Assembly (NCBI GenBank): GCA_019750335.1
Contig: JAIEOQ010000006.1
Coordinates: 186,001 to 250,000 of the forward strand
Direction of reading: 5' to 3'
Origin: Candidatus Obscuribacterales bacterium
GTDB lineage: Bacteria > Cyanobacteriota > Vampirovibrionia > Obscuribacterales > Obscuribacteraceae
Length of the DNA stretch: 64,000 bases
Under the pieces are notes generated by a model that saw nothing but the letters and a program-made list of their open reading frames with translations, made no database searches and was not told where the DNA came from. The first letter of the stretch is position 1. Every line of letters begins with the position of its first letter. Shown here one piece after another: positions 26,406-36,245 of the stretch. The position numbers and the translations under genes were made by a program.

Positions 26406-29400
26406 CTAATGAGTTTTAGTGCCTTTAACTTCAAAATCTAAGTCAAAACCAAGTTCAGGCTGTTCTTTGTGCATCTGTTGCATAGCTAATCCGGAAAGGA
26501 AAAGCACTGTCACCACTTGACCGGGGCGGCTCTTAGCTGCTTTAGCTACACGTTCTAAATATTTGCCGAAGCTGCCGTCTACTTTAGCGCGGTGGGCTGC
26601 ATCGCTTAAATATTTTGTGCGAGCACTTTCAATGTGTTTTCTCTGTGCTTCCAGTGATTCAACAAGACGTTCGTTGCGTTGTTCTCTGGCTTCTTCAAGA
26701 GCTGTGTCGACACTTTTAATCATATTGTCGTAAGTTTTTTCAACTGTTTGGTTTGAGGCATCCAGCTGCTTAATAGTGCCGTCATTATTAATAATCGAAA
26801 TGCCTACACGTCCATCTGTCTCTAAGGTCATAGCTACAGCTTCAGAGCCCTGAGCTTCAATAAATAAAAGCCTGCTGTTATTAAGCTCGAGATCAATTGC
26901 TCGTGGTGCTGGTTGCTGCCCTTCGACTAGAGTCCTTCCGTTCAATTGGTATCCCATATGGGATGCTGAAAGTTGAGCGGACTGTTTACCGGCAACGGCA
27001 TCTCCTTGTCCTAAGCCGTTCAGTTCATACAGTTGTCCGTAAAGAGAAGAAAGAACATGATTGGCTGCCCGGTCATAACCGGCAGGGTTGCTTTTTGCCT
27101 CAGCTAGATATTGCTCCGGTACATGCAATTCAACTGATAGTTCGGCAAGTGGGATTGATTTGCCGTCAACTGTTTGAGCATGAGTGGCATTGCGTTCTTT
27201 AATTTCCACTTCAGCACCGTTATGTTTAACGGCCAGATAATTACTGTTAGTACCGTCAGCAATTACAGTTACATTTTTAGCCAGCGGATCATTTTTTAAA
27301 CGAGTTGACTTAGCAAATTCTTGAACAAACTTAGTTAGCTCAGTTGCTCTGTCGGCAGTTGATTCTGCCCAGTTTTTCTTTAACAAACCCTGACTGCGTG
27401 CTCTGAACAGATCTTGATAAACATCCAAGTTTGCTCTTTTTTCTGCTTTGTTCTCGGCAACCAGATCGGCATAATCTCGTTCAAGCATTAAGGATTCTAC
27501 AGTAAGGTCGGCTTGAGTTGGGTTAGTTGGAGCAACGCTTGGTTTAGAATCAGCAGCGGGCTCGAGAAGCTGCATTCTCTCGATTAATTCGCTCATGCGT
27601 GTTTCAGTTGTAGCTTTGCTAGTTTCCACAGCCGCTTCTTGCGCCGCTTGTTTTTGCCGACTGGCTTTGCGTCGTTCAATTTCAGCTGTGACAGCCGGAT
27701 CGGCAGCTTCAGTAGTTGTTGGAAATTTAGTGGCACTTGCTGCGTCAAGAGTTGCTTGACGTTTTAATAATTCGGCTTTTCTTTCGTTTAGTTTTTCTTG
27801 TTCTGTAAGTAAGTCGCCGCGTTCTTCATAAAGTAGAGTTGTCCATTCGCGAAGCTCGGTTTGTTCGACAGCTTTATTTGGATCAAGCTTGCTTTCGCTC
27901 TCTTTTATTTCAGCTTCTTTTTTTGCAGTGCGAGTATCGAGGTCTGTTTGTGCTTTTTCCAGATCGCTGTTAGCTTGATCGATTGTTTGTTGTACTGAGG
28001 TTATTTTTTTCAGCTCTTTGCCCGGATCAATCTTGGTGTTGTCCTTGACCGCTTCCGGTTTGGGTCGCCTTACAGTGTCGAGAAGCGGCATCTGGCATCT
28101 GAGTTCAGCTTCTTCAAGTGCCTGCTTGATTTCAGCTTGTTCAGCCAATAAACTTTCGCGGTTGTTTGTAAATTGAACTGGATTATGGCTGTTAATGCTT
28201 TGGGTTAAAGCGGCTTGTTTTTGTTCTAAGTTTTGATTGCTCAACTTGAGGGTGTTAGCGTTTTCTGCTCTTGCTTGCTCTTTTGTTTCCAGTATTGCCT
28301 TTGCTTGGCTAACATTCGCTTTTTCACGTTTTGCTTCAGTCTCAAAACCAGGCAGTTTAGCTTTTTCTTCAGCCAGCCATTCAAGCTCGCTTAAATTACG
28401 TGCTTGTTCTTCTCGTAAAACCTTTTCTGCTCTTAAAACACTATCTGTTTCTTGATTTAGTTTTTGTCTTTCCTGAACTTGCGCAAGCTCTTTTTGATCT
28501 TGTACCTTAAAATTGTCGGCTAAATCTGACTTTCTTTGATTGAGATCTATCGCTTCTTTGTTGATAGCTGCTTTCTCTTGGGCAATTTCCAGCGCTTCTT
28601 TGCTTAACTTTTCTTCTTCCTTGTTCCAATCGTTGCGTGCATCATCAATGTCGACTTCGAGCCAGAATTGTTGTTCGTAGGTCGGGTCAACAATCTCGCC
28701 CCGGGGCATTTTTTCTTTCGTGCCCGTAAGCTCGTCGACAACCTCAATTTCGCGTGAAAATTCTGCGCTCTCGGCTTCCAGTTTTTGTATTTTGGCGGTT
28801 ATTTTGTCAGCTTCTTGCTGAGCTTCTGCATGGGTAATTTCTTTCTGGGCCAATTCGGCTTTTCGATCGGCAAGTTGAGTCTCTGCTTGAGCAACAGTTA
28901 CTCTTTCTCTTTCTAGCTTTGCTCGTTCGGCCGAGAGGGTGTTATCAGTTTGGTTAAGAGTCTCGGCTTTTTGTCGAAGCGCTTGTTTGTCTTGTTGTAA
29001 CTGTACTTCGCCATTTCTAAATTGCTCTTTTTCAGCAACAATTTTCTTTTCAAGCTCGTTTAGAGTTTTAGCCGTAGGGGCGGCATCGGCACAAAGTATT
29101 TTAGTTAAAGATTCAATGTGTCGTGCTTCTTTAGTGGCTTGGCGCACTGACTCAGCATCACCGTGTACTTTGAGTACTACGTTGTCGCTTGCTCCAGGTT
29201 CAATCGGGACGATCTTGTTGCTGTCGATAACTTGCATTTTGCCGTCGCGTGTGCCGAGAATCTGTTTCTCGGTGCCGTCAGCATGTTTAATCACAAGACT
29301 ATCTTTACCGTCAACACTCGTAGTTGCTTCTGTTTTTACGCTATCAATAAGTGGTACTAAATTCTGGTTGCCGGCAAGGCGCAGTGCTAACTCGCCTTTC

Positions 29401-30797
29401 CCGCGTTTAATTTCGGCTTGTTTTGCGGTATCAGGCAAAGTGTTCTGGATTTGTATAATAAATTGCGCGTCTTTAACCGGGACAGCGCTACCATCTGGCT
29501 TTGTAAACTGACGATTTTTGGCGTCATAAGTATCCCAGGAGAGTTCTTCGCCGGTTCTGGCATCTTTTGCTAGAACTCGCCGACGATTAATATCGGTTCT
29601 TTCTTCTACTCTGGTTCGATCTGTAGTTGGGCCGACTTGATCTCCTTCATTTAAGCTGCGAATTATCGGCAAGCCATATTTATGAAAGGCCCAGGTTGCA
29701 CCAGCAGCTAATACGCCAAGACCAAAAGTTTTGGCATAACTATCCCAGTCTGAGTCATCTTTGACCGTATCTGTTGTTTTTGGTTGATCGACTGTTGGTG
29801 CTGGAGCTGTGACTTCCGGTTTGGCTATTGCAGGCAGTGGTTTTGGAACTCTTGCCGGTGCTTCCGGTTGCACAGTTATTTTGGGTGGCAGCGGTGGTGC
29901 TGGTTCTGGTGCTTTCGGCGTATCTGCTACTGGAGCTGGAAAGTCAGGACGATTTTCAACATAATTTAGCCAGCTATTTGCATTTTTATCGACCTGATTG
30001 CGTTCCGGTGACGGGCGATTATGTACAGGTGAGCGATCCTGAGGACCGTCTGCGACTCTGTCACCATGAAAGCTATAAAAGTCTATTTCTGCCGGGGGAA
30101 CTGTTTCAGTAGGTTTGACGGGTGGAATCGTAGGTAAGGCTATGGGCTTTTGCGGTGAATTTTTTGCAGTGCCAATTTCACAAGCTTTAGCCCAGCAGGC
30201 TTGAAAATTACGATCTTTTTCAATTTCCGGTCGTTTGCTTAAGCCTTCGCGTACATATTTTTCGCCTTCGGCTACATTTCCTGAACGGATCAAAGCAAAG
30301 CCGTAATTAATTCGGCTGGTTGCCGGACCTAGATAAGCTGTATAAAGTTGATCCTCGATTTTTAAGTTAGCTTCGCGCTGGGTCGTTAGCTGTTGCTTTT
30401 CGGCATCTGTGCTTTGATTCTTTAATTTATAGTCAATGGCATAAACATTAGAGGCAACATCACAGCGTTCTTGATGGATCTGCTTTTGATTGATACCGTC
30501 AGCAGCTTCAATTGCAGTTAAATAGTCTTTTTTGGCAAATTCAAACCCGTATTCGCGCTCGTTACTAAAAGCAGACTTAATTTTAGACAAGTAACAAATA
30601 TCATGTTGAAAATTAGATTCGTCTTTAATGTGATGCCCCATATTCTCTGGCTGTACAAACCAGGCAGCATGAAAAAGCTGTTCTTTGGCATTTTGTTCGA
30701 CTGTTTTGCCGCCAACCAGGAAATCCCTGTCCGGATCACGCTCTTTGGCATACAGCGGCTCTGTACCAGGCTGGTTTTGATTTGTCGGGTCGGGCAC
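26406..30797 (-). CDS. giant coiled-coil protein with two hydrophobic segments
   Basis: A 1463-residue protein of unrecognised family. About 1-215 is helical and includes a TPR-like piece (GFALIRSGNVAEGEKYVREGL). About 225-350 is proline-rich (repeated PxP with APAPTVD). A hydrophobic stretch (GLGVLAAGATWAFHKYG) lies near 358-374. About 560-1110 is almost continuous coiled coil rich in Lys, Glu, Ala and Gln. A C-terminal domain with beta-like repeats follows, with a second hydrophobic segment near the end (VVTVLFLSGLAMQ). The start is GTG with GGAG eight bases upstream. It could span or organise the envelope; no enzyme motif is visible. Confidence 0.75.
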   Translation of the reverse strand: MPDPTNQNQPGTEPLYAKERDPDRDFLVGGKTVEQNAKEQLFHAAWFVQPENMGHHIKDESNFQHDICYLSKIKSAFSNEREYGFEFAKKDYLTAIEAADGINQKQIHQERCDVASNVYAIDYKLKNQSTDAEKQQLTTQREANLKIEDQLYTAYLGPATSRINYGFALIRSGNVAEGEKYVREGLSKRPEIEKDRNFQACWAKACEIGTAKNSPQKPIALPTIPPVKPTETVPPAEIDFYSFHGDRVADGPQDRSPVHNRPSPERNQVDKNANSWLNYVENRPDFPAPVADTPKAPEPAPPLPPKITVQPEAPARVPKPLPAIAKPEVTAPAPTVDQPKTTDTVKDDSDWDSYAKTFGLGVLAAGATWAFHKYGLPIIRSLNEGDQVGPTTDRTRVEERTDINRRRVLAKDARTGEELSWDTYDAKNRQFTKPDGSAVPVKDAQFIIQIQNTLPDTAKQAEIKRGKGELALRLAGNQNLVPLIDSVKTEATTSVDGKDSLVIKHADGTEKQILGTRDGKMQVIDSNKIVPIEPGASDNVVLKVHGDAESVRQATKEARHIESLTKILCADAAPTAKTLNELEKKIVAEKEQFRNGEVQLQQDKQALRQKAETLNQTDNTLSAERAKLERERVTVAQAETQLADRKAELAQKEITHAEAQQEADKITAKIQKLEAESAEFSREIEVVDELTGTKEKMPRGEIVDPTYEQQFWLEVDIDDARNDWNKEEEKLSKEALEIAQEKAAINKEAIDLNQRKSDLADNFKVQDQKELAQVQERQKLNQETDSVLRAEKVLREEQARNLSELEWLAEEKAKLPGFETEAKREKANVSQAKAILETKEQARAENANTLKLSNQNLEQKQAALTQSINSHNPVQFTNNRESLLAEQAEIKQALEEAELRCQMPLLDTVRRPKPEAVKDNTKIDPGKELKKITSVQQTIDQANSDLEKAQTDLDTRTAKKEAEIKESESKLDPNKAVEQTELREWTTLLYEERGDLLTEQEKLNERKAELLKRQATLDAASATKFPTTTEAADPAVTAEIERRKASRQKQAAQEAAVETSKATTETRMSELIERMQLLEPAADSKPSVAPTNPTQADLTVESLMLERDYADLVAENKAEKRANLDVYQDLFRARSQGLLKKNWAESTADRATELTKFVQEFAKSTRLKNDPLAKNVTVIADGTNSNYLAVKHNGAEVEIKERNATHAQTVDGKSIPLAELSVELHVPEQYLAEAKSNPAGYDRAANHVLSSLYGQLYELNGLGQGDAVAGKQSAQLSASHMGYQLNGRTLVEGQQPAPRAIDLELNNSRLLFIEAQGSEAVAMTLETDGRVGISIINNDGTIKQLDASNQTVEKTYDNMIKSVDTALEEAREQRNERLVESLEAQRKHIESARTKYLSDAAHRAKVDGSFGKYLERVAKAAKSRPGQVVTVLFLSGLAMQQMHKEQPELGFDLDFEVKGTKTH

Positions 30798-30862
30798 GAG
30801 TGTGGCTCCGGCAAAGATGTATCGGTGTCTATTTAAGACCTACCCAGATCAGGCAACCTATC

Positions 30863-30898
30863 TTTATCTTGGCGGCATTTTGACAGACCTAAGATAAA
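30863..30898. promoter_or_regulatory. inverted repeat in a divergent intergenic region
   Basis: TTTATCTT at 30863-30870 is mirrored by AAGATAAA at 30891-30898 with a 20-base spacer that includes TTGACA. The 242-base gap separates the giant coiled-coil gene (minus) from the DUF6891 gene (plus), where a shared operator would be expected. The evidence is the symmetry alone. Confidence 0.3.
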
Positions 30899-31039
30899 AG
30901 GACAATTGCCAACTGTGGTGGTTTTCCCATCGCCAGTAAGTTTAATTTTGTCTGCGGCTTATAAATGAGTTTATTGACCCTGGTCTAAGGGGAAAGATGG
31001 TTTGGAAGAAGCTCGATTAATAGCGAGGTTACTTAACCG

Positions 31040-31627
31040 GTGAACGAGCTCAATCAAGAGATTCAAACTCTCATTTCTCGACGGATCGCCGAAGGATTCT
31101 TTTCGGACGAAGAAATTGCCGAAGAAGCTCTGGAAAGTCTGCAAGAAGATTTCCAGTTGGACGGTATGGAATATCAGGTTGAAAAAACTCTGAAAAAACT
31201 TATTGAAGCGCAAAATTTAGAACAAAGAACCTGGAATTACGATACTGATTGCGACAAGTTAGACAATGCTTTTTCAGAGTTGGATTCTTTAGGCATAATT
31301 GCTCGTCAAAATTTCAGTTGCTGCCAAAATTGCGGACATGCCGAAATCTGGGATGAAATTGAATCAGCACGCAATGAGCAGGATGTAACCGGCTATCTTT
31401 TTTATCATATGGAAGATACCGAACGTGCTTGCGGCAAAGGTGTTTTGTATCTGGCTTACGGTGCTATAGAAGACGGCGATCCAGCTGCTTTGACTGTAGC
31501 TTGGCAAATCGTTGAAGCGCTCAGACAATCCGGATTGAACGTTGAGTGGGACGGAAATCTGGAGAAGCGAATTAAAGTATATGACTTGGTTTGGCAAAAA
31601 CGACGATTGCGCAGTTTGGTTTATTAA
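31040..31627 (+). CDS. DUF6891-family protein
   Basis: A 195-residue cytoplasmic protein. The segment SCCQNCGHAEIWDE, then GYLFYHMEDTERA and GVLYLAYGA, is the pattern I associate with DUF6891, a family common in actinobacteria and scattered elsewhere. The N-terminal 90 residues are helical and acidic. Function is unknown. It starts with GTG, with a GAGGT nine bases upstream. It converges on bioA with a four-base overlap. Confidence 0.7.
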   Translation: MNELNQEIQTLISRRIAEGFFSDEEIAEEALESLQEDFQLDGMEYQVEKTLKKLIEAQNLEQRTWNYDTDCDKLDNAFSELDSLGIIARQNFSCCQNCGHAEIWDEIESARNEQDVTGYLFYHMEDTERACGKGVLYLAYGAIEDGDPAALTVAWQIVEALRQSGLNVEWDGNLEKRIKVYDLVWQKRRLRSLVY

Positions 31628-32916
31628 AGAAGCGAATCCAGTACCTGTCTTATGGTTGCATAGACCGTAGCTAAAGCTTGAGTGTCAATACAGTAAGGCG
31701 GCATCAGATAAATAGTGTTGCCGAGCGGGCGAATAAGCAGTCCCTGCTCGACAAACTTTTGGCGTAAAGCCGGACCAACTTCATGAAAATAGCCGTCTTG
31801 TCCAGGTAAATTCAATTCTGCGGCAAAGATCGTTCCACAAAAGCGCACATTGGTAATAAAAGCTTGCCCGGCTAAGTGCTCGATAAAAAGTTTTTTGTGC
31901 AAGCTTTCCATAGCGGCAAAAGTCTTTTTGTTCTCTTGTAATAACTGTAAAGAAGCTATAGCTGCTGCGCAAGCCAGAGGATTAGCTGTATAAGAATGTC
32001 CGTGGAAAAAAGTTTTGCTGTGATCTTCGCTGAGAAAAGCTTGAAAAATGCGTTCGTTGCATACTGTGACTGAAAGAGGTAAAAATCCGCCGGTTATGCC
32101 TTTGGACAGACAAATAAGATCGGGAGTGACTTTTGCTTTCAAACAAGCAAAATAATCTCCCGTACGTCCAAAGCCGGTCATCACTTCGTCGAAAATTAAG
32201 AGTAGGTCGTTATCTTTGGCGAACTGTTCTAACTTTTGCAAAAATTCTATCCGGCACATGCGCATCCCGCCAGCACCTTGTACTAAAGGTTCAATACAGA
32301 TTGCCGCATGTTGTCCTTTATCTGTTTCCAGCAACTTTGATAATGCAGAAAGACTCTCATTCTCTTTGGTTTCGACATCAAGATCCCCGTCCCAGGTGGC
32401 AGGATAAGGTACTGTGTCAATGGCAAACATTAGGGGGCGGAATGGTTCCCAAAAAGGCGAACTGCTGCCGATAGACATTGCTCCAGCTGTGTCGCCATGA
32501 TAGCCTCCCTCAAATCCGATAAAACGTGGACGAAGAGAACCGCTGTTGTTTTGCCAAAATTGGCAAGCCAGCTTTAGAGCTACTTCAACAGAAGTGGAGC
32601 CATTGTCTGAAAAGAAAATATGATTGAGCTTATCCGGTAGAATTTCTAGCAATCCGGAAGCAAGCTTCTCTGCTGGTTCGTGAGTGAAACCGGCAAAAAT
32701 CACTTGTTCAAGAATCAGAGCTTGATCATAAATTGCTTTGGCTATAGCCGGATGAGCGTGTCCGTGAATATTTACCCACCAACTGGAGATGCAGTCAATC
32801 AGGCGGCGACCGTCTTCCAGTTCAAGATAAATGCCGCTACCTGATTTAACCGGAAGCGGTGGCGGAGCCGTTTTCATTTGAGTAAACGGATGCCAGATTG
32901 ATCCGCTCCGTTTCAT
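31624..32916 (-). CDS. bioA: adenosylmethionine-8-amino-7-oxononanoate aminotransferase
   Basis: PLP enzyme that aminates 7-keto-8-aminopelargonate using SAM as donor. The 430-residue class III aminotransferase has WHPFTQM at the N-terminus, SWWVNIHGHAHP, GGYHGDTAGAMS, the aspartate motif LLIFDEVMTGFGRTG and the Schiff-base lysine in LSKGITGG. WHPFTQ and the tyrosine-bearing GGYHGD motif distinguish BioA from ordinary omega-aminotransferases. It is the last gene of the biotin operon, overlapping bioD by four bases (ATGA). Confidence 0.96.
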   Translation of the reverse strand: MKRSGSIWHPFTQMKTAPPPLPVKSGSGIYLELEDGRRLIDCISSWWVNIHGHAHPAIAKAIYDQALILEQVIFAGFTHEPAEKLASGLLEILPDKLNHIFFSDNGSTSVEVALKLACQFWQNNSGSLRPRFIGFEGGYHGDTAGAMSIGSSSPFWEPFRPLMFAIDTVPYPATWDGDLDVETKENESLSALSKLLETDKGQHAAICIEPLVQGAGGMRMCRIEFLQKLEQFAKDNDLLLIFDEVMTGFGRTGDYFACLKAKVTPDLICLSKGITGGFLPLSVTVCNERIFQAFLSEDHSKTFFHGHSYTANPLACAAAIASLQLLQENKKTFAAMESLHKKLFIEHLAGQAFITNVRFCGTIFAAELNLPGQDGYFHEVGPALRQKFVEQGLLIRPLGNTIYLMPPYCIDTQALATVYATIRQVLDSLL

Positions 32917-33548
32917 GAAATTTCCTTGCAGTAAGTGTTGAACGCTGCTAAAAGTGTGGCGCGATTTAATTCGGTCAATAAAGGTATTTGGGCTAAAACA
33001 GTAGTTTGAGCATAATGTTCGATTGCTTTTTTATTCTCTTCGTTGAGCGGACCGTTCATTATTACGCCTAATATCGACAATCCACGCTGGCGCAAGGCTT
33101 CAATAGTTAGGACTGTATGATTTATAGTGCCTAAGCCAGATTTAGCTACAACCAGTATCGGTAGATCTAGTTGACGCATCAAATCAATCATCGTTTCTCT
33201 TTCGTTAAGCGGAACCATGATGCCACCGGCTCCTTCGACAATCAGTTTAGTTTTGCCGGTTGAATCAGGGCTGGGAAAGTCAGCTAAATTAATCGAGATG
33301 CCGTCTATTTTAGCGGCCAGATGCGGCGACAATGGTGAGGCCAGTTTGTAAGTTTCAGGAACGATTAAAGAGGGATCGAGCTCGGTTATTTTTTGTACCC
33401 ATTCACTGTCGGTGGATGGCACAGTTCCGGCTTGAACAGGCTTCCAGTAAGCTGAGTTTAAACCAAGCGACAGTACAGCCGAGACAAATGTTTTACCGAT
33501 GTCTGTATCGGTGCCGGTAATAAAAAAGCGGTCGGGTAGTTTTTTCAC
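32913..33548 (-). CDS. bioD: dethiobiotin synthetase
   Basis: ATP-dependent carboxylation and ring closure of diaminopelargonate. A 211-residue P-loop protein with the BioD loop GTDTDIGKT near the N-terminus and the conserved VEGAGGIMVPL. The start is GTG at 33548, immediately after the bioC stop with no gap. It overlaps bioA by four bases. Confidence 0.95.
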   Translation of the reverse strand: MKKLPDRFFITGTDTDIGKTFVSAVLSLGLNSAYWKPVQAGTVPSTDSEWVQKITELDPSLIVPETYKLASPLSPHLAAKIDGISINLADFPSPDSTGKTKLIVEGAGGIMVPLNERETMIDLMRQLDLPILVVAKSGLGTINHTVLTIEALRQRGLSILGVIMNGPLNEENKKAIEHYAQTTVLAQIPLLTELNRATLLAAFNTYCKEIS

Positions 33549-34349
33549 CTATCCTCGCTTAATCATCTGACCGTATATTATTTGGTAACAAACGTCTATA
33601 CCATGCGGGTTGCGCTTGTCAGCCTCAGCTATTAAAAGACGTAATTGGCTGGGATTCAACATTAAGTTGTGGCGTTGTGTTGCAGCGCCAAGAGTTTTTA
33701 AAGCTTTGAACATGGTGGTCATATCGGCAAAATGCTCGATATACAAACTTTGTTTCAAGCTCAATTCCATATTTGCTTGGGCAGCTATTTTGGCAAGCAA
33801 GTCAGCTGAAGGCATATCGTTGCCGGTAAAAGGCAGTTGTAACTCATGGCATAAATTTTTCCATTGTCTGAAGCTTTCTTTGCCAGGCAATGAAAAGAAC
33901 AAACTGCCGCCAGGTTTTATTGCTCGACAAAGATTATTCAAACCGGTTTCTAAATTATCAAACCATTGCAAAGCAAAGCTTGTGGCAATAGCAGCATAAT
34001 ATTCGTTAGTTTCAAGAGATTCAGCGTCGAGGACAATAAATGTGAGATTGCGAGGGCGACAGGCATGGTTGCTCATTCGTTCCCGGCAGGCAACGAGCAT
34101 TTTCGAGGAAATATCGGAAACAACAATCTCTCTTTCAGCAAAAATTGAAATAAGATCGGCGGTTAAAAAGCCTGTTCCTGCCCCGATTTCCAATATTGGC
34201 CCTTGGCTAAGATTATCTTTTTGTTGGAGAATTAAATGAGCGAGATCGCAAGCAGCTTTTTGCTGAACTTTTGCTGATACGGCATAAGAGGTTGCGCTTC
34301 TGGAAAAGGAGGCGGCTACTTTGTCTTTGTATGCCAAAAGCTGACTCAT
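33549..34349 (-). CDS. bioC: malonyl-ACP O-methyltransferase
   Basis: SAM-dependent methyltransferase that caps the malonyl carboxyl so fatty acid synthase can build pimeloyl-ACP. The N-terminal KDKVAASFSRSATSY motif is typical of BioC, followed by SAM motif I LEIGAGTGFLT. At 266 residues it is of normal size. It lies between bioH-like and bioD genes in the operon, which supports the assignment over a generic methyltransferase. Confidence 0.92.
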   Translation of the reverse strand: MSQLLAYKDKVAASFSRSATSYAVSAKVQQKAACDLAHLILQQKDNLSQGPILEIGAGTGFLTADLISIFAEREIVVSDISSKMLVACRERMSNHACRPRNLTFIVLDAESLETNEYYAAIATSFALQWFDNLETGLNNLCRAIKPGGSLFFSLPGKESFRQWKNLCHELQLPFTGNDMPSADLLAKIAAQANMELSLKQSLYIEHFADMTTMFKALKTLGAATQRHNLMLNPSQLRLLIAEADKRNPHGIDVCYQIIYGQMIKRG

Positions 34350-34362
34350 GTTTGGCTCTTAA

Positions 34363-35085
34363 TCAGATTGTAGTTAGACGACTGAACGCTGCTAAAGATT
34401 GACGGATTGAAAGCCAGCAAGGAGCGGCGTGAGTGAAAGGCAAGGCGTGGCCAACACCTTCAAAAAGAATCAAGGAGCTGCCGGGAATGGCTTCATGCAT
34501 GGCTAGAGAATGCTCAGGTCCAACAATGCCATCTTCGGCTCCATGAAGAAACAGTACATTTTTAGCTTGGCTGAGTAACTCTGGCGATACGTAATTCGTA
34601 TCCATGCTGTTCAAATCTTCTTTCAATTTTTGGAAGTTCAGCTCTTCGGCACCACCGCGACGCAGCAAGGCGTGTCTAGTCAAAAGCGGGCTGTAGCAAC
34701 TGCTGTAGAAATCGTCAATTACATGCATTGGATCGATTTCAAATCGTTCTTTCATCAAACGAAGAGTCCGACGCGAACGTTTTTGAGCGATGGCTTCGCC
34801 ACTGTGGAAACTAGAAAATGAGCTTATGGCCACTAAAAGATCTGTTTGTTTGAAAATATTTTCCGGTACTAGATGCAATCCGTAAGAATGAGCAATCAGT
34901 ACTTTGAGGCAGTCCGGATGCTGAAAGCCGTTCCAGGACAAGCGCTGACTAAAATAGCCGCGATCAGGAATAGTTACGTTCAGCTCATAGTCCGGGTTCT
35001 CGCGTAAATGAGGCACCCAAGTGCGCCAAGAAGTGCGATCAAACCCCCAACCGTGCTGCAAAATCAATTCAATCTTTTTTTTCAT
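34363..35085 (-). CDS. pimeloyl-ACP methyl ester esterase (BioH/BioG-like)
   Basis: A 240-residue alpha/beta hydrolase expected to remove the methyl cap from pimeloyl-ACP methyl ester. It has the oxyanion strand LQHGWGFDRTSW, nucleophile elbow IAHSYGLHL, acid loop LHGAEDGIVGP and histidine GVGHALPF. The elbow is AHSYG rather than GHSxGG, so it may belong to a BioH variant class. Its place between bioF and bioC makes the role clear although the exact subtype is not. It overlaps bioF by 17 bases. Confidence 0.85.
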   Translation of the reverse strand: MKKKIELILQHGWGFDRTSWRTWVPHLRENPDYELNVTIPDRGYFSQRLSWNGFQHPDCLKVLIAHSYGLHLVPENIFKQTDLLVAISSFSSFHSGEAIAQKRSRRTLRLMKERFEIDPMHVIDDFYSSCYSPLLTRHALLRRGGAEELNFQKLKEDLNSMDTNYVSPELLSQAKNVLFLHGAEDGIVGPEHSLAMHEAIPGSSLILFEGVGHALPFTHAAPCWLSIRQSLAAFSRLTTI

Positions 35086-36238
35086 GCCAGCTCTTCAATG
35101 CTTCAATCAAAGCCGATAGTTGTTCTTTTGTCTGATCCAGGGTTAAAGAGATGCGTACTCTTGCGGTTCCTTCCGGTACCGTCGGCGGCCTGATTGCCGG
35201 TACGTAAAAACCTTGTTTTTCCAGGCTGCGAGATAATGATAAGGCAGTTTCCTCTTTGCCGATCACGATCGGTATGATTTGTGTATCAGAATCAGCGCAA
35301 TCAAAGCCCAGTGTTTTAATTCGGTTCCTGAGATCCATGGCGTTTGTTAAAAGTCTGCTACGTTCATTCTCCATTGTTGGAATCAAATCAAGAGCGCTAT
35401 CAATAGCGCCCAGAACAGAGGGTGGCAGTGCCGTTGAATAAATTAAACCAGGGCAACGATTGATTAAAAAGTCGCGAATAATATGACTACAGGCCACATA
35501 AGAGCCAAAAGAACCCAGCCCTTTGCCAAAAGTACCCATGGAGATATCAGCTAGCTTATTTTGTGCCGTCAAGCCCATGCCATTTTTACCTAAAACGCCA
35601 GTGGCGTGAGCTTCATCTATATAAAGTCCGGCTCCATAATGAGAAGCTGTGTTGCGCAAACCGTCCAGGTCGGCTATATCGCCATCCATACTAAAAACAG
35701 ACTCACTAATAATCCATTTGCAACTGTAATGATTGACTGTTTTTTTTGACAGTTTTGAATCAAGGTCGCCTGTATCGTTGTGTTTATAGCGGAACCAAGC
35801 TGATTGGCTTGAAATCAAGCCTTGAATAATACTGTTGTGGTTTAGGCGATCAGAGCCTAAAAGCATTCCCTTTTGACCTAAAGCGGCAAGCACAGTGCTG
35901 TTTGTTTGAAAACCGCTGGCAAGAATTAAGGCTGTCTCAGTGCCCTTTAAGGCAGCCAACTTATTTTCGATAGTTTCATAACACTCTAAATTACCGCTCA
36001 GCAAGCGAGATGAGGGGCTGCCGACACCGTATTTCTCAATGAACTCAATTGCTCGTTTTTTCAGTTTTGGATGTTGAGATAAGCCAAGATAGTCGTTTGA
36101 AGCGAAATTAACCAACTCGATTCCGTCCACGAGAATACGTCCTTGAGGCAGAGTGCGAATCTGGCGCAACTGACGCAGTCGCTGCTGCTGTTTGTATTCA
36201 GACACCGCTTCAGCGTAGGGGTCAAAAATATTCAACAT
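35069..36238 (-). CDS. bioF: 8-amino-7-oxononanoate synthase
   Basis: PLP enzyme that condenses pimeloyl-ACP with alanine. The 389-residue alpha-oxoamine synthase has FASNDYLGLS, GSPSSRLLSGN, YIDEAHATGVLG and the Schiff-base lysine in GTFGKGLGS. Context distinguishes it from KBL or serine palmitoyltransferase relatives. It follows the GntR regulator by seven bases in the biotin operon. Confidence 0.95.
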   Translation of the reverse strand: MLNIFDPYAEAVSEYKQQQRLRQLRQIRTLPQGRILVDGIELVNFASNDYLGLSQHPKLKKRAIEFIEKYGVGSPSSRLLSGNLECYETIENKLAALKGTETALILASGFQTNSTVLAALGQKGMLLGSDRLNHNSIIQGLISSQSAWFRYKHNDTGDLDSKLSKKTVNHYSCKWIISESVFSMDGDIADLDGLRNTASHYGAGLYIDEAHATGVLGKNGMGLTAQNKLADISMGTFGKGLGSFGSYVACSHIIRDFLINRCPGLIYSTALPPSVLGAIDSALDLIPTMENERSRLLTNAMDLRNRIKTLGFDCADSDTQIIPIVIGKEETALSLSRSLEKQGFYVPAIRPPTVPEGTARVRISLTLDQTKEQLSALIEALKSWHEKKD

Positions 36239-36245
36239 TTTTAAT

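Noticed and set aside
28939..29511. 190-codon plus-strand frame inside the giant coiled-coil gene
   Set aside because: Rich in Ser, Cys and Phe, as expected from antisense reading of Lys/Glu/Ala-rich coiled coil; no start signal or domain.
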